64,000 nucleotides of DNA from Tumebacillus_A lipolyticus (GTDB taxonomy: Bacteria > Bacillota > Bacilli > Tumebacillales > Tumebacillaceae). The first letter of the stretch is position 1. Every line of letters begins with the position of its first letter. Position numbers and translations under genes: made by a program. The DNA lies in NCBI RefSeq assembly GCF_042682745.1, contig NZ_JBHUIO010000002.1:62001-126000 (forward strand), in the 5' to 3' direction. Under the pieces are notes generated by a model. It did no database searches and was not told where the DNA came from. It worked only from the letters and a program-made list of their open reading frames with translations. This document shows positions 32,201 through 36,633 of this stretch, in pieces.

Positions 32201-32496
32201 TGACCCTTCCGAGGTTTACGCGCATGCTGCAAGTCTTCAAGAAGACCAAGGCAGCGTTCGACCGTTACCGCCCGACACCTGGCAGCGGCACGATCGCATT
32301 GTTCATGGCAGAGGAAGTATCGCCAGACCTGCCAGACGCGACGCAATACTGGCTGGATTCGCTCGGAGCTGAGACTGACTTGCACCAGATTCCGGGCAAT
32401 CACAACAGCATGCTCGAACCGCCAAACGTCCAAGTCCTCGTCGATCGGTTGAATTTCTATCTCGATCCGATCAATCAGCGAAAGCGGAGCGAGTAG
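17296..32496 (+). CDS. NRPS2: four-module synthetase with N-methylation and terminal Cys-type TE
   Basis: 5066 residues after an AAGGGAGG site 8 bases before ATG. Order: C1 (~20-465, HHIISDGWS), A1 (~475-970, DAFWLGGTFK = Val), PCP1; C2 (~1080-1525, HHIVTDGWS), A2 (~1540-2005, DLYNMSLIWK, the cysteine code) with an inserted N-methyltransferase (~2015-2275, VLEVGCGTGM, INSVLQYFPS), A2 resuming to ~2550, PCP2; C3 (HHIISDGWS), A3 (~3105-3610, DAFFLGVTFK, Ile/Leu-like), PCP3; C4 (HHIVSDGWS), A4 (~4200-4700, DAFFIGLVGK, unassigned), PCP4; TE (~4790-5060). The TE nucleophile is Cys4875 in GWCVGG, with Asp4902 (MDSG) and His5036 (GNHNSM). There is no epimerase and no Cy domain, so the Cys is probably not cyclised here. 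Predicted chain Val-NMeCys-(Ile/Leu)-X. Codes were read by eye. Confidence 0.96.
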   Translation: MKPTFEQNNTAEQEMSGTDVEVYAFPASFSQQRLWFLDQLTPENAIYNMPAALRLRGELNVAALEQSFVEIVNRHESLRTTIVMEADRLQQMIRSVQPFSLPVIDLQGVPEANREQEAKTRAEQEAQRGFDLAQGPLFRAHLLKLAAEDHVLVLNMHHIISDGWSVMLLIQELAVLYAAHCNGRPSPLPELPIQYADFALYQLDWMQGDVLEEQLAYWKRQLAGELPVLQLPFDRSRSSEQTYRGATVPVELSAQVTRMIHEMSRHEGVTPFVTLLTAFDAFLYRYTGQQEILIGSPVANRSIEEVEGLIGFFVNNVVLRAECADNPSFRELLHQMRKTAFDAYEHSEVPFEKVVEELQPERNMSYSPLFQAMFVFETARLSDLHLEGLKLEWLTIERGTAKFDLTLSILEEDGQFKGLFEYNADLLDRTTVERMARHFERLVQGAVERPELRLSELPLLTEADTAFLETLNLTTSEYPAHMCVHQLFEAQVARTPEAVALRMGDASLTYGEVNRRANRLAHHLRAQGVHSESLVGLCIERSFEQIVSLLAILKAGGAYVPLDPSYPADRLAYMLEDSNLQVLLTQERLLDNLPPHGATVVMVDADGETIALASEQNIVCQSKADDLAYVMYTSGSTGQPKGVCVPHRAIVRLVKNAQYADFSPDHVFLQVATVSFDAATFEIWGSLLHGATLALMPPHLPTLEEVGQALREYGVTTLWLTVGLFNLMVDSHLEALRGVKQLLVGGDALSMAHIRKAFALEGTQLINGYGPTESTTFACCHPIRAEDLNGNSIPIGRPIANTTAYVLDEQQNLVPVGVAGELYIGGDGLARGYLNNQELTEERFVPHPFSEKPNERLYRTGDMVRYLPDGSLEFIGRIDNQVKIRGFRIELGEIEANLAQHPDVQKAVVIAREDVPGDKRLVAYVETSAETTADLAPYLKTKMPEYMIPSAILKLERLPLTANGKVDKKALPMPDRTEWALETQYIAPRNDWEESVAKIWAEVLHLDQVGVHDNFFDLGGHSLLATQLMSRIHSEFGVKLPLRLLFAEASTVEKLAQQIERQAREASAGQGETAQIRPMPRAGKLPLSFAQQRLWFIDRFEPGSSLYNVPTGVRLRGTLQVAALRQALQEIVNRHEVLRTSFSLVDGEPVQVIAPESVLLLPFADLRDIPEADREAQAMRLVHEEAGTPFDLEKASLVRAKLLQLAEEEHILLITIHHIVTDGWSMGVLIQEFSALYTAFVQGQPSPLQPLSIQYADFAQWQRDWLQGEVLDQQLGYWKQQLGGDLPMLQLPTDRPRPAVQTFEGATLKFKLPSAVSDSLADFSRRQGVTLYMTLLAAFNTLLYRYTGQENLLVGSPIANRNRSEIEHLIGFFVNTLVHRNDLSGNPTFAELLNRVSQVTLDAYAHQDLPFERLVEEIQPDRSLSYNPLFQVVFVLQNAPMDGLSLPGLELHAVEADNDANVDFTLSLTNTSKFDLTLYIVEEAGGFVGRFEYNSDLFEAATIERMSGHYLTLLESIVDNPAQKIAELPMLTQLERERMALWNHTDGEVSDELLHTLFDKQAVKTPERTAIVSAAGTMSYAELDRRANRVAHLLRDLGAQPNRLVAVAMEKGWEQVVAVLGILRAGAAYLPIDPTLPQDRIWHLLKQGEVEVVLNQSWVDERLAWPDHVQRLAMDGDQMASYADTPLTTVQSKRDIAYVIFTSGSTGLPKGVVIDHQGAVNTCLDINERFGVTEEDRVLALSSLSFDLSVYDLFGTLAVGGTVVIPDASRQGDPAYWAELVEQERITIWNSAPALAKILVEHVRETGKSLSQSLRLVMMSGDWIPLTLPVHLKQLVPSIETYSLGGATEASIWSILYPIREIDPAWKSIPYGRPMKNQQFYILNEVLEPCPIGVAGDLYIGGIGLALGYWRDEEKTNASFITHPRTGLRLYRTGDQGRYMADGNIEFIGRVDNQVKVRGFRIELGEIEAVLDQHQTVLESVVLARPDARCDKQLVAYVVQQEAREVSVEQEEEQKQERLEQWELVFDETYSQPLLTDDPTLHIAGWNSTIDGGMIPADEMRVWVERTVERIQDLKPQHVLEVGCGTGMLLYRIAPDCEQYVGIDLSQKALAMIEAHLPRLSLANTVELVHGKAAESMTQMQTAAFDTVVINSVLQYFPSVDYLLQVIEEALRVLKRGGHLFLGDVRQYALLEVFHAAVQLHQASDSMSKQELVQKWEAGLAQEKELTLDPAFFEALMIEWPQITGVEVQLKRGYEDNELTGYRYDVVLTVGEGRNESDQIPAESIRAEQSAVSLTASAIEADQPTGSTAPVAVAAQPQEEKVVHSISWQGADRSVAGIRDYLVEQAPQALLLQGILNERLTAHVQALEWLKRTEGPETVGAFRAQQAELVETHAVTAVDGQVALHPEAFFALEEELPYAVRIDWQRGAADGSYNVLFIRHDQAGAKEASAEMGESASACSTRLREVERISLHPMQPSATARAERQPWSAYANEPLQSKQEAKWVSQLRAHVKSKLPPYMVPSAFVVLDAFPITANGKIDRQALPEPELKRSELDRPYVAPRTELEQQVSTIMADVLHIERVGMHDNFFELGGHSLLATQAVSRISSVCQVQLPLRTFFEAPSVAELAEHIVAEKQKSVQLPPLLPVARTEEQAQTLPLSFAQERLWFFDQLQPESSAYNIGDAVRLSGRLQIEALERSLNAVVARHEALRTTFRVVDDKPVQAIAPQLSLPLALIDLRGLQADEQEQETLRLARKEAQTPFDLVNGPLLRLTLLQLAEAEHVLLLTMHHIISDGWSIGILIGELITSYEAFLQGEATAPAWPALAVQYADYALWQRGWMQGESLAEQLSYWKHQLGDNPPVLQLPTDRPRPAVQTYRGASESFLLPSELTDALDLVGQGEGATLFMTLLSAFQTLLYRYTGQEDILVGTPIANRTRLEIESLIGFFVNTLVLRAQLSPEMSWRELLQQTRETALQAYAHQDLPFEKVVEELQPERALSHTPLFQVMFVLQNAPMERMEASGLSLTPLGISETDTAKFDLTMQLTEAEGGLIGALEYNTDLFDQATIIRMIDHFQALLQAIVASPACKLSELSLLSAKEREQVLTGWNDTTIEYPQLSIQQLFEAQVLQTPEAVAVQHQEKQVTYRELNERANQLAHVLRRQGVGPDVLVGLCMERSLEMVIGLLGILKAGGAYVPLDPNYPAERLAFMLEDTQVAVLLTQEHLCTSLPEHHAEVICLDSEWSAKIAGESTNNLACLNRLQDLAYVSYTSGSTGRPKGVCVPHRGVVRLVKSTNYIQFDREDVFLQFAPISFDAATFEIWGSLLNGAKLVIFPAHLPTLAELGRTLTDYQVTSIFLTTALFNQMVEHQLDDLQSVRQLLTGGEVMSVPHVKLALERLPNCRLSNVYGPTESTTFTSFYPMPTAEHAKSPVPIGRPIANTQVYVLDAQLNLAPIGVPGELHIGGDGLARGYLNRPELNEEKFIANPFGKPEERLYKTGDLVRWLADGNIEFLGRIDGQVKIRGFRIELGEIEAVIAKQQGVKETVVVAQQDRNGDNRLIAYLVPEAGGSSLLIGELRNAIKAQLPDYMMPSAFVQLDRMPLTPNGKVDRKALPAPESFAREREVAYLPPRNSTEIALVRLWEELLDTSPIGVQDNFFELGGHSLLATQLVSRLRGAFGVEVPLQVLFHTPTVDKLAERIVELQAQPMGIEAPPMVPVARIRIENDNCSDHDATFEARGLQFACEEKAPVSFAQQRLWFLDQLQANNHAYNIFSAHRICGRLDAAVLKRCFQTIVSRHEALRTAFIYEDGHPYQVIRAELEVPLSILDLQHLPVGEREAEAYRLATAEAKQPFDLSAGPLIRTALLRLGQEEHLLLLNIHHIVSDGWSMDVLIREMLALYAAYSESIEPEVAPLPIQYADFAVWQRNWLQGDVLDKQLAYWKHQLGGELPNLQLPTDRPRPTVQSNRGLTQKFHVPKALSHELLDLSRKEGATLFMTLLAAFNTLLHRYAEQEDIIVGSPIAGRTRAEIEGLIGFFVNTLALRNDLSGNPSFRELLNRVRSVTLGAYAHQDMPLEQVIEALDLERDLSRSNPLFQVLFVLQNVKLTELKASGMQLEPLRVETESAKFDLTLQMTETEDGLVGELEYNTDLFDRATIARMIEHFQILLAGIAADPDTEIGRLSILPAAEKATLLAEWAVTKRDFSMEPLTHQLIELRAAETPDARAIQDADGSQITYGDLNRLANRLAHRLQKLGVGPEVTVGVCMERSIENLIALLAVFKAGGAYVPIDPNYPGDRIRYMLDNSDALVLLAHDRTLGILPEHDLPLLLLDRVEELLADESDEDLVNTAELSNLAYIIYTSGSTGLPKGVQAEHRNLRNLLNWYHQQYSVQPDSQFTYLAGVAFDATIFEIWTCLTIGGCLHIPDEDSRLLPERLRDFLLTRKITHSFLPTPLAEGVLFVDWPEEAALECLIAGGDRLRYYPSPGLPFTLYNLYGPTEATVGTTTGAIPPFAENAPNLPSIGRPVINTEVYILDKHLQPVPIGVPGEIYIGGACLARGYRNRDDLTTNSFRPHPFQPGERVYKTGDRARYLQDGQIEFLGRNDFQVKVRGFRIELGEIESVIAKHPGIKETLVIAQVDRKGDNRLIAYLVPEAGDSPLSIGELRSAIKAQLPDYMMPSAFVQLAEMPLTPNGKVDRRALPAPESFATERETPYLPPRNTTEMALVQLWEELLDTSPIGVKDSFFDLGGHSLLAVKLVAEIEKQFGRELPVSVLFQGNTIEQLAMVLNEESSEQKSPIVAMQPHGSRLPFFCIHAGTGGILQYMELARTFGTDQPFYGIQAPGLEDESEPLLTIDAMATHYLQEIKQIQPAGPYVLGGWCVGGAISFEIAKLLQQQGEEVALVAIMDSGVPNEEAGRQELPDNLFGIEFAKLMLPHVDEQTEKMLGELAQLSIEKCLGALLQLGQGAEILPPDLTLPRFTRMLQVFKKTKAAFDRYRPTPGSGTIALFMAEEVSPDLPDATQYWLDSLGAETDLHQIPGNHNSMLEPPNVQVLVDRLNFYLDPINQRKRSE

Positions 32497-32600
32497 GAAG
32501 CAGATTCTTTGAAAAGGGGATTTGTACTGCTGTCCTTTTCAAGAGAAGCTAGCAACAGCAGCATGCACTGAATGAATGGTGACCATAAAGCAAGAGAATG

Positions 32601-32640
32601 AATGCGGGAGGATCGAGCAGATCCTCCCGCATTTGTCTTG
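32601..32640 (+). terminator. Terminator of NRPS2
   Basis: A perfect 14-bp stem (32601-32614 with 32620-32633) with a 5-base loop and a short T-rich tail. Confidence 0.75.
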
Positions 32641-32903
32641 ACTAGTGCTACATAGAGGAACTCGAATAGTAGTAGACATATCCACCGTATGTTGCGTAGA
32701 CAGACTTTTGGTTCTGATGATATTTATGTATCATGGACTTTTTTCTGCTTGTCAATGAACTTGGTGTTTGGTGTTGTCGTCATGATCACAGCGAGTTTTA
32801 GGTGGTTTATCAATAATGTAGTCATAAAAATAAAATAAAAATTGAAATATAAGATTCATGGTGGTAAGATAATGGGACACTAAAGAAAGGGAGTGTTCGT
32901 TTA
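32641..32903. other. AT-rich promoter region of the secreted NlpC-like gene
   Basis: No gene is seen between the NRPS2 terminator and the secreted protein. TTGAAA (32842-32847), 17 bases, TAAGAT (32865-32870) is a good promoter giving a leader of about 25 bases. Confidence 0.6.
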
Positions 32904-33626
32904 ATGAAAAAAGCAGCAAGCTATGCATTGGCTGCAGTGGTCGCGATATCTGCTGTTGTTGGCGTCCAAGGGCTCACCGCGCAAACCGCGTCGGCACAAG
33001 ATCCGCATGCGGTCAGTTTTAGCGGCATCACCGCAGCCGCAGGTGTTAACGTTCGATCCGGTCCGGGGACGAACTACTCGACCGTTGCGACAAAGCCGGG
33101 GAACGTGACGGTACAATTTGCTGGCATCGAATACGGCACGATCGTTCCGGACGTTTTTCTGGGCAAACCTGACCCGCGCTGGTACTACTATTATGAAAAC
33201 GGAGTGAAGCGCTACATCGCATCAGCGGTGATCAACGGTCTCCCGCCAGTATCCAAACTGCGTCCGAAAGACCGTGCGGTCGCTTGGGCGATCGATGCGC
33301 AAGGCCGCACCGATTACAATTGGTATTGCCAGATGTTCGTTGAGAACGCATACGGTACCACCGGGCAGTACGCTTCAGCGATTGCGGCTTCGAACAGCTT
33401 GAACACCGGTGGGTCGCTGTCTTCCGCACCGATTGGCTCGCTCGTTTTCTTCGCACCTGCCGCTGACAACGGCTACTATGGCCATGTTGGGATTTATATC
33501 GGTCAAAACACGATGATCAATGCAAAATCTACTGTCGTTGCAGACAACATTGCAACCTCTTCCTACTTCTCTTCCCGTTACACGGGCTGGGGCTATCCGC
33601 CATCTTCTTGGCCAGGACATAATTAA
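32904..33626 (+). CDS. Secreted SH3b plus NlpC/CHAP-like cell-wall protein
   Basis: 240 residues with a Sec signal peptide (1-31: KK, hydrophobic core, ASA cleavage before QDP). Residues ~45-75 look like a bacterial SH3 motif (GVNVRSGPGTNYSTV), usually a cell-wall ligand binder. Residues ~120-240 resemble an NlpC/P60 or CHAP amidase fold: a lone Cys142 in YNWYCQMFVENAYG, His194 in GYYGHVGIYIG and a C-terminal YTGWGYP. That Cys-His arrangement suits a peptidoglycan endopeptidase or amidase, but I did not find the usual full motif, so the enzymatic role is likely, not certain. It has its own promoter, a GGGAG ribosome binding site and a terminator (33638). Confidence 0.85.
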   Translation: MKKAASYALAAVVAISAVVGVQGLTAQTASAQDPHAVSFSGITAAAGVNVRSGPGTNYSTVATKPGNVTVQFAGIEYGTIVPDVFLGKPDPRWYYYYENGVKRYIASAVINGLPPVSKLRPKDRAVAWAIDAQGRTDYNWYCQMFVENAYGTTGQYASAIAASNSLNTGGSLSSAPIGSLVFFAPAADNGYYGHVGIYIGQNTMINAKSTVVADNIATSSYFSSRYTGWGYPPSSWPGHN

Positions 33627-33637
33627 GAAATCAGATG

Positions 33638-33672
33638 AGGCGCGACCCATTGTGGGACGCGCCTTGTTTTGT
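33638..33672 (+). terminator. Terminator of the secreted protein gene
   Basis: AGGCGCG (33638-33644) pairs with CGCGCCT (33658-33664), with CCCA/TGGG inside, followed by TTGTTTTG. Confidence 0.8.
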
Positions 33673-34042
33673 TTGTTACTCCGAAACACATCCACTTTTT
33701 CAAACTCTCCGGCACGATACAGGGAAGAGCTGCGGGAAATGTCCGACAAGACTGCCAGTCTCGTCCCTCCCACATAGGCTAAGTTGCGAAACGCTGGCCG
33801 TGCTTTGGAGTCGAACTGGTCTCGCGCTTACTACAATTCGTAGAAGGTGAGCACAATCCACAGGGTGATCACTAAGTACATACGTTTCATCATGATCAGC
33901 CATCAGCTATTGATGGCTGGTTTCAATTCCGTCTCTTTTTGCATGGATTCCCGATAACGTGATACTGTTGGGGGAGCCAGATCTTCACTCTGGAAAAAAC
34001 GTCCTTTGCTCGTGGGATGGACTCTTATCTTGAATTACATCA
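33673..34042. other. Intergenic region upstream of the two-component system
   Basis: No gene is seen. A hairpin CAGCCATCA/TGATGGCTG at about 33899-33920 lacks a clear T-run. TTGCAT (33939-33944), 16 bases, GATACT (33961-33966) is a weak candidate promoter for the regulator operon. Confidence 0.35.
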
Positions 34043-34066
34043 GTGGTCATCAAGGTGGTCATCAAG
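34043..34066. repeat. Perfect 12-bp tandem repeat, possible response-regulator site
   Basis: GTGGTCATCAAG occurs twice without gap (34043-34054 and 34055-34066), 73 bases before the response regulator start. OmpR-class regulators bind tandem half-sites about one helical turn apart, so this may be an autoregulatory site; that is inference. Confidence 0.55.
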
Positions 34067-34138
34067 CATGGACTATGAGAAAGCCAATCGACCTCAGATC
34101 TTATTTACCTAGTATCTAAATTTAGGAGGCCCATTTTG

Positions 34139-34849
34139 ATGGTGGTTCGTACAGATGATCTGCAGATGAAAATTTTACTGGTCGAAGATGACAAAACGAT
34201 CGCCTCCGGTCTGGAATATTCGCTGCAGCAAGATCGCTTTTCTACCGTTCTTTGCCATGATGTCGCATCAGCAAAAAAGGTGCTCGCTGAAGACATCGAT
34301 CAATTCGCTTTGTGCTTGTTTGACCTATCGCTTCCCGATGGAAGTGGCTATGAACTGTGCAAATTGGTAAAAGCGGAACGAGATATTCCGGTCATCTTCT
34401 TAACTGTGATCGACGATGAGGTCAATGTAGTGATGGGGCTAGATATGGGTGCAGATGATTACATCACAAAACCATTTCGCGTTCGTGAGCTGCTCTCGCG
34501 GATTAAGTCTGTCCTGCGCAGATACCACAAGCCCGCTCAGACTCTTTCGGTGATCGAGATTCACAATGTCCGCATTAATACATTGGAAGGAAAAGTGTAT
34601 AAAAACGGCGCTGAAATTCCATTGACCGCATTAGAGTATCGATTACTGCTGATCTTCGGCAACCATCTTGGACAAGTTCTCTCCAGAAATCAGCTCTTGG
34701 AGCAGATTTGGGATGTGGCAGGCGATTTTGTGAATGACAATACCTTAACTGTGTACATCAAAAGGCTTCGGGAGAAGTTGGAGGATGATCCACAGCATCC
34801 GACAATGATTAAAACGGTGCGCGGTTTCGGCTATAAGGTTGGTGAGTGA
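34139..34849 (+). CDS. OmpR-family response regulator
   Basis: 236 residues: receiver domain (KILLVEDD, phosphoacceptor Asp62 in LFDLSLPDGSG, GADDYITKPF) and an OmpR/PhoB winged-helix output domain (LTALEYRLLL, NQLLEQIWDVAGDFVNDNTLTVYIKRLREKLEDDP, IKTVRGFGYKV). The start ATG 34139 follows TAGGAGG at 9 bases. The gene is co-directional with the sensor kinase 4 bases downstream and an ABC transporter beyond, the layout of BceRS/BceAB-like modules that detect and resist cell-wall-active peptides. The tandem repeat at 34043 may be its binding site. Target genes are inferred from proximity. Confidence 0.93.
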   Translation: MVVRTDDLQMKILLVEDDKTIASGLEYSLQQDRFSTVLCHDVASAKKVLAEDIDQFALCLFDLSLPDGSGYELCKLVKAERDIPVIFLTVIDDEVNVVMGLDMGADDYITKPFRVRELLSRIKSVLRRYHKPAQTLSVIEIHNVRINTLEGKVYKNGAEIPLTALEYRLLLIFGNHLGQVLSRNQLLEQIWDVAGDFVNDNTLTVYIKRLREKLEDDPQHPTMIKTVRGFGYKVGE

Positions 34850-34853
34850 TTAG

Positions 34854-35855
34854 ATGCTTCGCAATCGAGAGATTCAAATATTACTGTTAATCATGAGCTC
34901 AATCAGCTTGGCGACGATTTTTGCCGTCGCTTTTATCTCCACTACTGCCGCGGTATTTGTGTTCATCCTGGCGATTTTGCTGATTGGAATCAGTTTAGCG
35001 TTCACGAGCTGGAGATACCGTGAGCTGGAAAAGCTATCTCTCTATTTGCGAGAAATTAGCGGTGGCAATTATCACCTTGATGTTCGCGATAATCAAGAAG
35101 GCGAGCTGAGCATTTTAAAGAACGACATCTATAAAGTGACACTGATGCTGTCAGAGCAGCGATCGCTTCTGCAACGTGACAAAGTTCAGCTGATGGATGC
35201 CATTTCCGATATCTCTCATCAGCTCAAAACACCGCTTACCTCGATCACCGTCATGGCAGATCTGTTAAGCAATCCCGACCTGCCGTCCGACAGAAGAACA
35301 GAGTTCACCCGCAACATTCGTACACAGCTCGAACGAATCGATTGGCTGGTTTCCTCATTATTAAAGCTATCGAAAATCGACGCCAAGGCGATCTCATTCA
35401 AACAGGATTGCATCGCAGTGAAGAAGCTCATCCAAAAGTCGTTAGCTCCCGTTTTGATACCGATGGATATTAAAGAGCAAAACGTCTCCATCCAAGGCGA
35501 TGACAATGTTACTTTTGTCGGTGATTTCAATTGGACTGCTGAAGCGATCATCAATATTTTGAAAAACGCTGTGGAGCACACACAACCAGGCGGAGCGATC
35601 GCGATCACTTTTTCTGAAAACGCGCTTTTCACAGAAATAATAATTTCTGACAATGGAAGAGGAATCGAAAAAGAAGATTTGCCTTACATTTTTCGACGTT
35701 TTTATAAGGGGAAGAATGCGGGCGAGGGGAGTATCGGCATTGGCCTAGCGATGGCCTACAGCATTGTCGCAAGTCAGAACGGGGTGATCGATGTGACGAG
35801 CGACGGCGAGCAGGGCACACATTTTCGGGTAAAGTTTTATAAACAAGTGATTTGA
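34854..35855 (+). CDS. Intramembrane-sensing histidine kinase
   Basis: 333 residues with two adjacent membrane helices (~8-28 and ~32-52) and almost no extracytoplasmic loop, typical of BceS-like kinases, which receive their signal through a partner ABC transporter. A HAMP-like linker precedes the dimerisation box with His122 in SDISHQLKTPL. The catalytic domain shows the N-box ILKNAVEHT, G1 ISDNGRGI, the F-box IFRRFYKG and G2 GIGLAMAYSIV. It begins 4 bases after the response regulator stop and is surely co-transcribed. Its likely partner is the ATPase/permease pair directly downstream, although that permease is not a standard BceB. Confidence 0.92.
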   Translation: MLRNREIQILLLIMSSISLATIFAVAFISTTAAVFVFILAILLIGISLAFTSWRYRELEKLSLYLREISGGNYHLDVRDNQEGELSILKNDIYKVTLMLSEQRSLLQRDKVQLMDAISDISHQLKTPLTSITVMADLLSNPDLPSDRRTEFTRNIRTQLERIDWLVSSLLKLSKIDAKAISFKQDCIAVKKLIQKSLAPVLIPMDIKEQNVSIQGDDNVTFVGDFNWTAEAIINILKNAVEHTQPGGAIAITFSENALFTEIIISDNGRGIEKEDLPYIFRRFYKGKNAGEGSIGIGLAMAYSIVASQNGVIDVTSDGEQGTHFRVKFYKQVI

Positions 35856-35862
35856 CCGTAAG

Positions 35863-35900
35863 TGACCGAATTGTCATCTTCATCGTCACCTGAAAGTCAT
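35863..35900. promoter_or_regulatory. Inverted repeats before the ABC genes, possible regulator site
   Basis: TGAC-6-GTCA (35863-35876) is an inverted repeat, followed by further GTCAcc and aGTCAt half-sites to 35900, in the 94-base gap between kinase and ABC ATPase. TAGAAT at 35911-35916 could be a -10 element. Binding by the upstream response regulator is a reasonable guess. Confidence 0.35.
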
Positions 35901-35949
35901 TTTAGACAGATAGAATGAGATCCATCAGCAAAGCTATGGAGGTTGTACC

Positions 35950-36633
35950 ATGGAAATTTTAAGAGTAGAACGTCTGTCTAAAGTATATGGAAAAGGTGAA
36001 TCGGAGGTAAAGGCGCTGGACGATGTTTCATTTTCGATCCGCAAAGGTGAATTCGTCGCGATCATTGGTCCGTCCGGGTCGGGAAAATCGACGCTCTTGC
36101 ATTTGCTGGGCGGTGTCGATCATCCAACTTCGGGCAAGGTCTTCATTGAGGGAACAGACATGTATGACCTTAACGAAACACAGCTGGCGATCTTTCGTCG
36201 CAGGCAAATCGGTCTGATCTATCAGTTCTATAATCTGATTCCGGTGCTGACAGTCGAAGAAAATATTACGCTGCCGCTCCTGCTGGATAAACAAAAGATC
36301 GATCAGAAGCAGTTAGATGGTCTTGTCAAGACATTAAATTTGCAGCAGCGGTTGAACCATCTGCCGAACCAACTATCCGGCGGGCAGCAACAGCGGGTCT
36401 CGATCGGCAGAGCCATCATCAGCAATCCTGCGATTATACTGGCAGACGAGCCGACTGGGAATCTGGATAGCAAGAACAGCGGCGAGATCGTCGAGCTATT
36501 GAAAATGTTGAATAAAACTCGTCATCAGACGCTGATCGTCATCACGCATGACGAACGCATCGCTCTGCAGGCAGACAGGGTCATCGCGATCGAAGACGGA
36601 AAGATTGCCAAAGACGAGGTGACTCGTCCATGA
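35950..36633 (+). CDS. ABC transporter ATP-binding protein, LolD/MacB type
   Basis: 227 residues with Walker A GPSGSGKST, Q-loop IYQFYNLIPVLTVEENI, signature LSGGQQQRVSIGRA, Walker B IILADEPTGNLDSKN and switch His (VITHDERIA). This is the LolD/MacB/BceA group that works with FtsX-like permeases on lipid-linked or peptide substrates at the membrane rather than ordinary import. Its stop overlaps the permease start by ATGA, so the two are translationally coupled. Placed after the two-component pair and between two NRPS loci, it likely takes part in resistance to a cell-envelope-active peptide; the substrate cannot be told. Confidence 0.93.
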   Translation: MEILRVERLSKVYGKGESEVKALDDVSFSIRKGEFVAIIGPSGSGKSTLLHLLGGVDHPTSGKVFIEGTDMYDLNETQLAIFRRRQIGLIYQFYNLIPVLTVEENITLPLLLDKQKIDQKQLDGLVKTLNLQQRLNHLPNQLSGGQQQRVSIGRAIISNPAIILADEPTGNLDSKNSGEIVELLKMLNKTRHQTLIVITHDERIALQADRVIAIEDGKIAKDEVTRP

